In this document: one piece after another, positions 20,990 to 31,050 of the stretch
Layout of the letters: the number at the start of each line of letters is the position of its first letter
How positions within the stretch are numbered: position 1 is the stretch's first letter
Assembly (NCBI RefSeq): GCF_000499385.1
Contig: NW_013654043.1
Span: forward strand, 1-34,092
Length of the DNA: 34,092 nucleotides
Direction: 5' to 3'
From: Eimeria necatrix
Taxonomy: Eukaryota > Apicomplexa > Conoidasida > Eucoccidiorida > Eimeriidae
Made by a program: the position numbers and the translations under genes
Notes under the pieces: model-generated
Told to the model about the DNA's origin: nothing
Seen by the model: only the letters and a program-made list of their open reading frames with translations
Databases searched by the model: none

Positions 20990-21518
20990 AGCTGCTGCTG
21001 CAGCTGCTGCTGCTGCTGGCGCTGAGGGTGCGCTGGCTGCGGCGAAAGCGGCGGCGGGCAGCCGTTCTTCGCAGAAAGACACCCCGCGCGGCAAGCCCAA
21101 ACCCTAAACCCTAAACCCTAAACCCTAAACCCTAAACCCTAAACCCTAAACGCTCACTCGAGCCAGCCGGCTTGCCGTAAACTGGAGAGGGGCCCCCACC
21201 AGCAGCAGGGTAGGCCGGGGCCACTGGAGGGTACGGAGGGGCCATACCCCCGTAGGGGCCCCCACAAGCAGCAGGGTAGGGGGGCCCCCCATACTGGGGC
21301 CCATACTGGGCCCCATACTGGGGCCCATAGGGGGGGGGGGCCCCCGGGGCCCCGTAGCCCGGGTACCCCCCGGGGGCCCCGTAGGCGGCCGCGGGGGGCG
21401 GGGGGCCCACAGCGTACAGCTGGGGGCCCCCCTGGGGGCCCCCCGGGGGCCCCCCAGGGGCCCGCTGGCCCTCCGCTGCAGGGTACTGCTGCTGGCTGGG
21501 GCCCTGGTATTGAGCCAT
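19399..21518 (-). CDS. Bax inhibitor-1/Lifeguard (TMBIM) family membrane protein, six exons
   Basis: The exons, 5' to 3' on the minus strand, are 21518-21158, 21066-20795, 20584-20470, 20331-20128, 19914-19769 and 19527-19399 (TGA). The phases agree at every join and give 408 residues. Exon 1 starts at ATG with MAQYQGPSQQQYP and encodes a Pro/Gly/Tyr-rich cytosolic tail, as in GRINA/Lifeguard proteins. Exon 2 adds a poly-Ala run and the family entry ITDHISVQIRHAFVRKVLGI. Later landmarks are QNYWLAIVAAVCGLVLQLV, ARKVPMNFILMTLITACYAV, FACQTKYDFTGCGTYLFVA, ILVYDTQLVVGGK and VDDYIFAALTLYMDIII. Seven hydrophobic helices and the two conserved aspartates (YDTQ and LYMDI) are present. Family members sit in ER or Golgi membranes and affect calcium leak and cell-death sensitivity. 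The exon 2 start could be 21036 instead; both keep phase. Confidence 0.92.
19528..19768 (-). repeat. GC-AG intron of the TMBIM gene with opposed heptamer arrays
   Basis: On the minus strand it begins GCAAGTCCCAAACCCTAAAC (donor context CAG/GCAAGT) and ends in about six AGGGTTT copies then GGGTTTGTGCGCAG. The GC donor is required: it joins VYDTQ to LVVGGKH in phase 0, as in the family. Confidence 0.85.
19915..20127 (-). repeat. TMBIM intron with heptamers of one polarity
   Basis: The donor ACCG/GTAGGGTTT overlaps the first heptamer. AGGGTTT arrays (minus-strand sense) lie at both ends, and the acceptor is GGTTTGCGGTGCAG. The split Gly codon rejoins as TGCGTYLF. Confidence 0.8.
20332..20469 (-). 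repeat. TMBIM intron with a GTAAACCCT donor
   Basis: Seven tandem AAACCCT copies (minus sense) follow directly from the donor GTAAACCCT. The rest of the intron is non-repeat and ends in TTTGCTGCTGCAG. The join gives LQLVLVCVPDLARK. Confidence 0.8.
20585..20794 (-). repeat. TMBIM intron with opposed heptamer arrays
   Basis: In minus sense it begins GTAAACCCTAAACCCT (five to six copies). It ends in AGGGTTT copies followed by GGCTGCGCTTCAG. The join ILAVQIL/FTFGIASAF is phase 0 and fits the family. Confidence 0.8.
21067..21157 (-). repeat. First TMBIM intron, AGGGTTT array
   Basis: The donor is GTGAGC followed at once by about seven AGGGTTT copies (minus sense), then GGGCTTGCCGCGCGGGGTGT and an acceptor. 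AG at 21067-21068 is the first in phase; AG at 21037-21038 (TTTCGCCGCAG) is an equally good alternative that would remove ten residues. Confidence 0.65.
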
Positions 21519-22024
21519 GCTGGCTGCTGCTGCTGCGCTGGGGTGAATAGAGAGCTGGGCGAGGCTGTTGGCGTTGGACGCAAACCCTAAACCCTAAACC
21601 CTAAACCCTCGGCTCTCCGCGAACAAGCGTGAAAAAAGAGGGGAAGCAAGTGGCAGGGTCTCTCGCGAGGAGCGAGCGCTTTCCACTACACCACGCCGCA
21701 ACCCGAGCCCTAAACCCTAAACCCTAAACCCTAAACCCTCCGCCGAGAGCTGAAGTCTTCGAAGATGCGCTGGAGCTCTACTGTCAATAAAAATGAAATA
21801 CTGGTGCCGGTTAACTGAACAACTAAAGCGCAGTTGCAGCAGCAGCAGCAGCAGCAGCAGCAGCGGCAGCTTGCTGCTGCTAACACTGGCAGCTCCAGCC
21901 AGCACGAGGGTTTAGGGTTTGGGGCTGAGGTTTAGGGTTTACGGTCTAAGCTGCTGCTTTTCTGTCTATCTTTTTCTTCGTCTTCGCTTCCTCCACAGCA
22001 CGCAGAATCCGTATTTTTGCCGCA

Positions 22025-22072
<48 letters not shown>

Positions 22073-22201
22073 CGCCTGTCCTGATCTGTCGGCGGGCCCC
22101 CCTCTACTTTCCCACTCATCTTGTCTCTGTTATGAGACAGCAGAAATAGACGTGGCGAGCACGGGCAGGTTACAGTTGCTGTTTAGCTGCTGCTGGGGAG
22201 G
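21519..22201. other. Divergent intergenic region between the TMBIM and NUS1-like genes
   Basis: It contains AAACCCT arrays (21582-21610, 21708-21740), a CAG tract (21837-21864), AGGGTTT copies (21906-21939), a pyrimidine-rich run ending CCACAG (21955-21998), and a (CTG)15-type tract (22025-22070). Because the two genes are transcribed outward from here, promoters for both should lie inside. No TATA-like or known motif stands out. Confidence 0.55.
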
Positions 22202-22202
22202 A

Positions 22203-22236
<34 letters not shown>

Positions 22237-22729
22237 ACGGCAGCAGCAGCAACAGAAGCAACGGCACCTCCAACCTCCAGCACACACGACAGCAGCAGAT
22301 GGCGCTGCTGCTGCTGCTTCTGCAGCCATAAACAGCAGCAGCTCTGCCGCCGGCCAGCAGCTGACCAGAAGACACCAAGCTAGGCCTGCTCAGAGCAGCA
22401 GCAACTGCAGCAGCAGCAACTGCAGCAGCAGCAGCTGCAGCAGCAGCGATTGCTCTGCAGCACAGTTACGCCTGGATCTTCGTGAGCGTTCTTTTGACTC
22501 ATACCTGCCGCTCAGCAGCAGCAGCGGCAGCTGCAACTGCTGCTGGCAGCAGCAGCAACAGCAGCAACAGCAGCAGCAGCAGCAGCAGCGAACACCGCGA
22601 GCAACGGGCGCTGCTGCTCTGCTGCAGCGCGCTTGTCTTGTCCTGCTGCTGTTCATATATATCTGCTGCTCGCTTGCTGCTTGTGCCTTCCGTTTGCTGC
22701 TGAGGGGCTTTAGGGCTATAGTTCCGACA

Positions 22730-22769
<40 letters not shown>

Positions 22770-23284
22770 TGGCTGCTGCAGGGACAGGAAGCACCCTAGC
22801 TCGGGGAGCTGCAGAAGCAGCAAAAGCAGCTGGCGCTGCAGCAGTTGCTGCTGCAGCGCCTCCCCACTTGTTGATTGTTTTTAGCAGCGACGAGCTGCTG
22901 CTGCTCCTAGCGGCCGAGAGGCTGCGTGCTGCTGCGGCTGCTGCAGCAGCAGAAGACCCTGAAACGGCAGCAGCAGCAGCAGCAGCAGCAGCAGATAGCA
23001 GCAGCATATGCGTTAAGGAGCTGCTGCTGCCTGCTGTTGTTGCTGCTTTTGCTGCGGGGCTGCGGCACCTTACCTTCAGTGACGCCCCGGGCATATCTGC
23101 ACTGCAGCAGCACAAGCAGCAGCTGCTGCTGCTGCTGCAGCAGCTGGGCTTCGAGACTTGGGAGCAGATTTCAAACCAGCAGCAGCAGCAGCTGCTGCTG
23201 CTGCAGCAGGAGCGGTGCTGCTCCCCCCTGCAGCAGTTTCCGCTGCCGCTGCATTCCCCTACGGCAATTTGTGTTCGACGCCGG

Positions 23285-23349
<65 letters not shown>

Positions 23350-23843
23350 AGATGACAATGATGTGCTTCAAGTTCGGTTTTTATGTGGCTGCAACGGGCT
23401 GCTAGAGCTGCTTAGCCTGTACGCAGCAAATCGTCTGCTGCCAACCAGCAGCAGCAGCAGCAGCAATAGCAGAAGCAGCAGCAGCAGCTACTGCTGCAGC
23501 AGCATCAGCGGCTCGCGGTGCAGCAGCAGGAGCACAAAGAGCTGCTGCTGCGGCAGCGACAGGCTTATCAGCAGCTGCCTGTGCTGCTGCAGTGGCAGCA
23601 GCAGCAGCAGGAGCAGCAGCAGAGACTGCAGCCCGTCGCGCAGCAGAAGCATGAGCCACGATGCTGCAGCAACAACCAGCAGCAGCAGAAGCAGCGAAAG
23701 CAGCAGCAGCAGCAACGGAGACACTCCTCGCGAGTGGCAGCAAACTAGCACCTGCAGCAGCACAGCATGCACGGCGGCGCTGCAGCAGCTTCCTGCTGTT
23801 GCTGCTGGTGCGGTGGAGCAGCAGGACTGCAGCAGCAAGGCCC

Positions 23844-23886
<43 letters not shown>

Positions 23887-24107
23887 GTACACGCTGCCCA
23901 GCGAGGACGTGATTAGCGCTGCTGCACTGTACAGACAGCTGTCCGCAGGGGGCAGTTTTCCCTTTCCCCGTTGTTTGCTGCGGGCGGAGGTGCCGCTGCT
24001 GCTGCTGCTGCGGACTGCAGCAGCAGCAGCAGCAGCAGTCCTCGCTGCTGCTGCAGCCCAGGCGGCTCGGCGCGTAGCAAGGGCCATCAAGCCCGCATTT
24101 ACCCCAA

Positions 24108-24141
<34 letters not shown>

Positions 24142-24366
24142 GCAGCAGCAGCAGCGGCAGCAGCAGCAGCGGCAGCAGCAGGAAGCCAGCACGGCCACGC
24201 TTCGCCAGCTGCTGCAGCAGCTGCTGCTGCTGCTGCAGCTGCTGCTGCCGGCCTTTCTGCGGCGGCTGCAAGAAGAGCTGTCCCCTTTCGGGTGTCTGTC
24301 TCCTTTTTCTGCATGCAGCGTCCCCCCGTTGCTGCTGGCGGAGGCAGAGCTCTTTGGCCGCCGCGT

Positions 24367-24410
<44 letters not shown>

Positions 24411-24529
24411 GGCCTCAGAGGGACCCAAGCCTGCTGCAGCAGCAGCTGCAGCAAACAGGGAACATGGCAGCAGCAGTTGATTCTGCTCTACTGGCTTTCA
24501 CGGGGAGGCACCTGCGGCTTGGCCGGTGA
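22202..24529 (+). CDS. NUS1: NUS1/Nogo-B-receptor-like cis-prenyltransferase subunit, inflated by Gln/Ser/Ala runs
   Basis: This is a 775-residue frame from a true ATG to TGA. After a Gln/Ser-rich N-terminus there is one membrane segment (about residues 145-170, LVLLLFIYICCSLAACAFRL). Then come the conserved NUS1 blocks in order: PPHLLIVFSSDE (His222), FAAGLRHLTFSDAPGI (about 282-297, cf. VGISYISVYDHQGI in human NUS1), VRFLCGCNG (about 391), and FGCLSPFSACSVPPLLLAEA (cf. [20 protein letters not shown]). The C-terminus MAAAVDSALLAFTGRHLRLGR keeps the terminal RxG motif. The catalytic DGNR-type motif of active cis-prenyltransferases is absent, as in NUS1. The partner would be a DHDDS-like catalytic subunit on the ER making dolichyl phosphate precursor. 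A Ser/Gln insertion of about 150 residues splits the fold between blocks 3 and 4. The homology was recognised by eye; a hypothetical low-complexity protein is the alternative. Confidence 0.6.
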
Positions 24530-24756
24530 TAGATACGCCTGCTGCTGCTGCTGCTGCTGCAGCTGCTGCTGCTGCAGCAGCAGCAGCAGGCGCAGCTATC
24601 AGCAGCAGCAGCAGCTGCTGCTGCTGCAGCGCCGCTGCAGCGCCAGCACTGGCTCCGTCCCTCGGGGTGTACGTACAGCTGCGCGCCTTTTATGCAGCAA
24701 AACCAGCAGCAAACTTTCCTCCGACTCTTCACTATTTATTTTCATTAATACTTTTA

Positions 24757-24789
<33 letters not shown>

Positions 24790-24905
24790 TTATTATTTTA
24801 TTATTTTATTTTCATTTTTGTTTTAATTATTTGTTTGTTGCTGCTGCTGAGCGGCGCACGGCCGTCAGGTGTACAGACACCTCAGACAAAAAACTGTCGA
24901 GCCTA
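24530..24905. other. CTG/CAG tracts, TTA microsatellite and GTGTAC motifs
   Basis: A CTG/CAG hairpin-type tract covers 24539-24588. GGGGTGTACGTACAG (24664-24678) and AGGTGTACAGACACCT (24867-24882) flank an AT-rich stretch with a (TTA)n microsatellite at about 24757-24790. No gene is seen; it lies 3' of the NUS1-like frame. Confidence 0.6.
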
Positions 24906-24918
24906 TAGACGCCCAGCT

Positions 24919-25245
24919 CTTTGCAGCAGCTGCTGCTTTGCTGCTGCAGCAGCTGCTTTGCTGCTGCAGCAGCTGCTTTGCTGCTGCAGCAGCTGCTTTG
25001 CTGCAGCAGCAGCTGCTTTGCTGCAGCAGCAGCTGCTTTGCTGCTGCAGCAGCTGCTATGTTGCATCAGCTGCTCTGGTGCTGCGACAGCTGCTCTGCTG
25101 CAGCAGATGCACTGCTGCAACAGCTGCGTTGCTGCAACAGCTGCTCTGCTGCAGCAGCCGCATTGCAGCAGCAGTTGTTCTGCTGCAGCAGCTGCGTTGC
25201 TGCAGCAGCTGCTCTGCTGCAGCAGCTGCTCTGCTGCAGCAGCCC
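24919..25245. repeat. 20-bp-period array of CTGCTGCAGCAGCTGCTTTG units
   Basis: The unit CTGCTGCAGCAGCTGCTTTG repeats exactly at 20-bp spacing from 24941 to about 25060. It continues in diverged form, around TGCTGCAGCAGCTGC, to about 25245. Each unit is a palindrome around CTGCAG. The period is not a multiple of three, so the open frames across it rotate frame each unit and are unlikely to be coding. Confidence 0.85.
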
Positions 25246-25331
25246 TAGCGGCAGTTGTGGCTGCTCTAGAAACCGGCCCATCCACTGGCTGCCGTTCGTG
25301 CTGCTGCCGCTGCTGCTGCTGCCACTACTAC

Positions 25332-25376
<45 letters not shown>

Positions 25377-25377
25377 G

Positions 25378-25409
<32 letters not shown>

Positions 25410-25520
25410 TATTTGTTGGTCCGCTGGCGTATGACTGCGAGGTCCTGCTGGAAGCGCCAGTGGCCAGTCCAGCCAGTTTTTCTTAAGTCTAGGAAAGACC
25501 TTACTGGCAGGGTCCAGCGG

Positions 25521-25554
<34 letters not shown>

Positions 25555-25714
25555 CTGCAGCAGCAGCAGCAGCAGCAGGCTCTGCGGCTCCGGGGGCACG
25601 CTCTGCTGCTGCGCGCAGCTTCTCTATCGACAGCATCTCCGCGTCGGTCTGCAGGTAGCAAACACATGGCCACACGCATGCATTTGCTGCTGCTGCTGCT
25701 GTTGCTGCTGCTGT

Positions 25715-25748
<34 letters not shown>

Positions 25749-26233
25749 ATGCTAAAGCGGCAGTGCAGGCGGGAAGCAGCAAAGAGCCGAAAACACAAAA
25801 GGGGGTTTGAGAAATCAGAAGCAGCAAGACACCGGGCAGCAACAGCAGCAGCCCAGCAGCTGCAGCAGCAACAGCAGCTGCAGCAGCAGAAGCAGCTGCA
25901 GGAACACCAGTCTAGCCCCAACAACAGCAGCAGCAGCAGCAGCAGCAGTCTAGCCACAACAGCAGCAGCAGCAGTCCAGCCACAACAGCAGCAGCAGCAG
26001 TCTCGCCACAACAGCAGCAGCAGCAGTCTCGCCACAACAGCAGCAGCAGCAGCAGCAGCAATGCAGGCCCACTTGTTTGATGTACTGCAGCAGCAGCAGC
26101 GGGGGAAAAAGGGGCCACATGGTGCGGCAGAAAGTTCCTGTCTTTATGACAGCAGCAACAAATTGGGGAGAAAGATTTCTATATTTGAATCTCATGGCGA
26201 AAGAGAAGAAGCAGCGCAGCGGGCTGCGTCGGT

Positions 26234-26267
<34 letters not shown>

Positions 26268-26404
26268 AGTGCCCGCTGCTGCAGCTGTGCCTGCTGCGGC
26301 GTATGAAGAAGACGCATTCGCAGCTCCTGCTGCAGCGCTCATTGCTGCCTCCGCAGCAGCAGAGGGAGATGCTGCTGCTGCAGTCATCTTCAGCGTGCTG
26401 CCGC

Positions 26405-26440
<36 letters not shown>

Positions 26441-26660
26441 GGGGATTAGCCGTTGGAAAGCGCAGGGATGCAGAGGTTCCGAGGCTAGTGTGGAGCTTGA
26501 ATAACCCGCAGCAGCACCTGCTGCTGCTGCTGCTGCAGCAACACACCAGCAGCTGCTGCTCGCTGCATGCAGCCCCGTCTCTGACCTACGGGGGCCCCTG
26601 GGGGGCCCCCCTCCACCCTGGGAGTTTAGTGGCTGCGCGTTACCCTCTTTTTCAATTTTA
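25246..26660. other. CTG/CAG-dominated stretch, possible fragments of a split gene
   Basis: CTG tract at 25336-25409, CAG tracts at 25525-25578 and 25849-26060, and CTG tracts at 26234-26268 and 26407-26440. Non-repeat islands occur in different forward frames. Examples are RSFSIDSISASVC just before a GTAGCA donor at 25655, MLKRQCRREAAKSRKHKRG from 25749, and a hydrophobic helix plus KRRDAEVPRLVWSLNNPQQH at about 26400-26520 in the frame ending at 26661. They could be exons of one gene, but I could not join them with consistent phases and recognise no family. Confidence 0.35.
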
Positions 26661-27105
26661 GATTAAATTTATTATTTTAATTCTGCTTTTATTTCACAAG
26701 ATCCTCCGCAGCAGGGGCTCGCGGGGCCCCGAGGCCCCAAGTGCTTCTTGCTGCGCTGCAGCACAAGACAATGAGTTCCTTCCGCAGCAGCTTTATAAGG
26801 AATGGAAGTTTTGCTGCTGCAGCTGAAGCCTCTGTGGCTGCTCCTGGGCCGCAGAGGCTCTAGCTGGTCTTGGGATTTAGCAGCAGCCAGCTGCGAAGGC
26901 CGAGGGTTTAGGGTCTAGGGTTTAGGGTTTAGGGTTTAGGGTTTGGGTAGTCTGCTGCTGGCCAATACTGGGAGTGAACACCCACACACTGCCTATGGGC
27001 TTATAACAGAAGGCAGCAAAAGTGGCTCCAGAGTTTTTCTCTGCGGGGTTTAGGGAGAAGTGACCTTGGGGGGCTAAGTGCTTGGCCATTAGCCCAGTTT
27101 CTTTG

Positions 27106-27170
27106 TTTTTTTAGTTTGTTTTTGTTGTTTTTTGTTTTTTAATTTGTTTTTGTTGTTTTTTGTTTTAAAT
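27106..27170. repeat. Tandem duplication of a T-rich unit
   Basis: TTTGTTTTTGTTGTTTTTTG occurs twice, starting near 27116 and 27147, with short AT spacers. Purely T/G on this strand. Confidence 0.7.
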
Positions 27171-27325
27171 GTTTTATTATTTTCCGCTTTTAAACGAATT
27201 GCAAGCTCTGGCATGAAAAGGCCGACTTCAGGGTTTAGGACCTCTCGGTGGTTTTGGCAAGTGCAGCAAATGTGAAGCTTCGCAGCCTCGAGTTGTTCAC
27301 GTTTTTGAAATTATTGAAAGATCAT

Positions 27326-27400
27326 AGACTGTGCAGTACTGCTCCAATTGTCTTATATGTTTGTATATTATAGCCTGTGCAGCGCTGCTGCAATTGGCTT
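27326..27400. repeat. Imperfect direct repeat of about 30 bp
   Basis: ATAGACTGTGCAGTACTGCT then CCAATTGTCT, and 45 bp later ATAGCCTGTGCAGCGCTGCT then GCAATTGGCT. The copies differ at five of thirty bases. Confidence 0.7.
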
Positions 27401-28212
27401 CCTATTGATGCTACTCTTGAGGCTTTTGCTGCAGTGCATGCAATTTTCGATGGTGCTTAAATTGCTTCTTTTGGTGCTTTAGCACTACTTGAAGAAAAGG
27501 AATTAGTTTGAAGTTCCTCTTCCAAATAAATAAGTGATTTTGAATCCGTGGCTTGGGTCCAGCCAAATTCTTTTAGTGCTATTTCTCTTTGTTTCTACTG
27601 GTTCCAACTGAGCTGCTCAGAGTGCACACTCTATAGTACCTTTAAAGCCTCTTTTCAGTCAATGTCTTCAATTCAGCTTCTGTTACATCAAGTCAAACTC
27701 TGCTTCAGCGCGCACCAGCTCCATTAAGTTACCTTTTAGCCAGTGCGCCAGATTGGGGAAGTTCTCATCTCTTGTTCATGGCGCCATAGACATCAGGAAA
27801 GCGTTTTTAGGTAGCTGTGCAGACAGCAGCCGGCGCTGCGGCCGCTGCTGTAGCTGCAGCAGCAGCAGCAGCAGCAGCTACAGCACCAGCAGCAGCAGCT
27901 GCTGCTTAGCTTACGCTGCGCTGCAGAGGTGTTCGTTGAAACAACTCCATTCGAATGCTTCTCCCGTAGCAGAAACTCTGGCCTCCTGGGGTCTTCAGTC
28001 CAGGGTTTTTTACCTCCCAAGACTTCGTGAAGGCCGCAGTTTTCAAACCCCCGCCACCTCAAGCCCATCAGGCAGCAAAGTGAAAGAATTTGGGTCTGGA
28101 GTTGAAGAAAACTTGTAGCTGCTGCCACCTTCCCTGCAAATGAGGGCCTCAGTGCACGTGGCGGCTGTCCTATTTCGTGCGCGTGCAGAAAAGAACACTT
28201 AGTGCGCAGTGC

Positions 28213-28248
28213 CTAGATATATAGATATGTATATATATATATATATAA
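28213..28248. repeat. TA dinucleotide microsatellite
   Basis: TAGATATATAGATATGTATA leads into an uninterrupted (TA)n run ending TATAAGCC. Confidence 0.9.
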
Positions 28249-31050
28249 GCCTTATGTATACCCCGTCAAACGGCATTAACTAACTTTTGTTTGCATGGCG
28301 TATGTTGCTGAACTGGGGCTTTTGGATGGAATGCGTTTCGCTGGCAGTGGGGGAAAAATTAGCCTCGGTCCTTTCAAATTCGCGAAATGAGAAGCTTCCT
28401 CGCTCTCACCTGTCTCACCCGTTCTCTTCTCCTTTAACTTGCATTTCCTGTTATTGCTCCTTCGGCATTTTCACTCGCTTCTATTTCTGTCTACTTTGTT
28501 TATTTCTTTCCCCTCTGCTAACCACGACATGCGCGGCTGGGCCGCATTTCCAGGCCTCTTTGCTATTTCAGAACTTCTGCTTCAGTTACTTAGCCTCAGC
28601 TCAGTGAACTGCCTCCGTCTCAGCGGAGAAGGCTTGCCGCTCCGTTTTAGGAGAAACCGGCCAATTATTTGTAAGCTCCGCGCGACTCTAGCGGGAGAAG
28701 TCCCAAAGACTGCAGCTTGGGGCATTTAAAACAGTAGCAGAGGCTCTACAGCCACTGGCCTAGTTTGTTTTCTTCAGCAAGAGAAAAATTATCTTTTGAA
28801 AATTTTCAACTGTTGGCCATCTTGTCCCTGGAGCAGCACTACTTGCGTGACTCAAGTGAGAAAAGAACGTCTTCTGCTTTGGCCTTGTTGACGGCCACAG
28901 CCAACTCAGGCACTTCACGAAAAATAAACTTTCCGAATTGCCACTTTTGCCACCCCACGCTGAATTCCATGCTGTTAGCGGTGCATAAGAAAGCCAAGAA
29001 TTCATCTTGTTTGTCTTGAGCTGCGACAAGCATCTCATTGCTGCGGCTGCCTCAGGAAAGATATTTGAAGTGTTTGTTAATTGCAGCTCCAAAGCTCACT
29101 TGAGAGGCTCAGGCTAACTATCTAAAAAGCCCGCCAAGTCATCGCTCGCATGCAGCCCCACAGCTTGCTGGGGATTTAGCTATTCTATTATTTCCCATCT
29201 AAGGCTTCTGCTCCCCTCAGATAGACTGAGAAGTCCGCTGGTGGCGCGCTGTGTCGAACACTTACTGGGCGGAGTTCCACGGAAGAGTACAGCCTCTTAC
29301 TTGCGAAAAAAGCGACTCCATCTTAATAATAATGGCAATCATGAGGGTGAAAATGTCAAGAGTTAGACTAGTAATAGTATTTTCATCATAATTCGCTGCT
29401 GTTTTGTGTGGGGGGGCTCGCAGTTCTCCTGATTTTGTGATGCTCTTGTTGCTCCACAGAGCGCGTTTGCTCCAGGATCCCTGCTAAGCATTTGCCCCTT
29501 TGCCAATTGCCTTTGCCAAATAAATGACAAGCACTCAGTCTGTAGACTCAATAGTAAACTCGCTTAGTTCTATTCCACAAACTTCGCTGCATGCACTACC
29601 CGTCCAGCCCCACAGCAGCTCCTGCTGTGGCAGCCTCTGCATCCTTACGCCGTTTTAGTATTATAATTCGACAATGAAAGATTAGCTGCGGCCTCTGAAG
29701 CTTAAGGATCCTGTGTGACTTCCGGGCACACCTGAAATTACTTTGTTTCAAATTTACGTTGGAGCTCGAGTAGGTCATTCAGTTGAAAGCCTCAGGGCAA
29801 CAAATAGAAAGAAAGTGCAATTAACGGATTTATCCAATTGTCGTTCTGATAAATTGTTTTGTCATTGCCTTTATACGTATATAACTCACTTTCCAGTTGT
29901 ATTTAAGAGTGAAACGGAAAATGCCTAAGCTCTGGAGATTTTTGCAAATTGGCCTTTTCATTTGGCCTTTGTGGAACTTTAATTCTGCTTTGAACACAAC
30001 GCCTCAGCAGGCCAGAACAGTTTGCTTCTGGGCACATCAGCTTTGCTGGATGCCGAGGCAGAGCTACAAGTCCTGGATTTCCTTTTTGAACAAAAACAAA
30101 CTTTTCATGAGAGCTTTTGAAGATATCGGGAAGAACATCTTTGTTACTAGCGGCCTCCAGTGGGCTCGGTGCCACTATGCTTATCTTTTTCTTGGAAAAG
30201 TGCCGGGCTCAGAGAAAGCTGCTGAGGGGTCAGCTCTACATTAAGTTTGAAAAACTAAATTCGAAGAAAGATAAAGTGGTCTAAGCTCCCTTCACTCCAT
30301 GTACACCTTCTGTAGCATCAGTAATATCCAGCAGACATGCAAAAGTAATTTGTTTTTAGCGTTCAAGTTTCAAGACACTCGCAGTGACTTAGGAAAAAGC
30401 AATTCTTTTCTCACTGGAGGGTTCATATTTTACGAAGTGTTTCCTAATCTCTCTAAAGAAAAGCCAAAGTGCATTTAAAAGAGGGGAGGAAACAATTAGC
30501 TGAACAGAGTTGTGGCAATTGCTGCTTCCTTTTGTAATGCAACGGGAAGTTCTATCAGAGAAGAGGCAGCAACAATGGTGTGCAGTTGCTACTCCGCCCC
30601 TGAAGTATTCGAAAACAGCAAAAGCCATTTATTTAATATCTCTTGCAGCAGAAATAAAGCTGCGGGATATTTCTGCATGCACCGGCTGACTGCATGCAAG
30701 TGCTGCTGTTCGCCAGGGCCTCTCAGCACTACGGGGGCCTCTGGGGGCCCCCAGAAGAGGCTCTTCAAAACTTCATCAGAAAAAAAGATTGGCAGCAGAC
30801 AAAATAGAATACTTCACAACTATGCGAGTCCACATGCATGCAGAAGAGCCCTTCAGGGGATAGCCAGCAGCTCGAAAAATCGTGCAAACTTATTTCCGAA
30901 GTGTTTGTTTGTGTTTTTAAAAAGACTAAAAGAGCAGCAAAAGCCACAAAGAAGGGCCCCTGAAACTTTTGCTGCCTCAGTAAAAGCCCCGTTGCTGCAG
31001 CTGCAGCTCACAGCAGCAAGACAATCCAAGTGGCGCTGAGGCAGTTGCTG

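Larger units (their letters stand above)
26661..31050. other. Second plain (repeat-poor) block, no convincing gene
   Basis: Mostly even-composition DNA after a short AGGGTTT array at 26903-26946. It contains a duplicated T-rich unit (27106-27170), an imperfect 30-bp direct repeat (27326-27355 and 27371-27400), one CAG tract (27858-27902) and a TA microsatellite (about 28215-28247). Frames worth testing are 29033-28839 (-, 64 codons, ATG start) and 30512-31039 (+, 175 codons, GTG first). Neither shows a known motif. Confidence 0.55.

Noticed and set aside
21651..21700. tRNA-like sequence on the minus strand (GCGGCGTGGTGTAGTGGAAAGC, then a CTCG/CGAG stem with a seven-base loop, and a T-run downstream)
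   Set aside because: The A-box and an anticodon-like hairpin are present, but there is no T-loop/B-box and no 3' acceptor strand complementary to GCGGCGT; at most a relic.
24869..25658. 200-codon frames of Ala/Cys/Leu/Gln over the 20-bp array
   Set aside because: The period is not a multiple of three and several frames are open at once.
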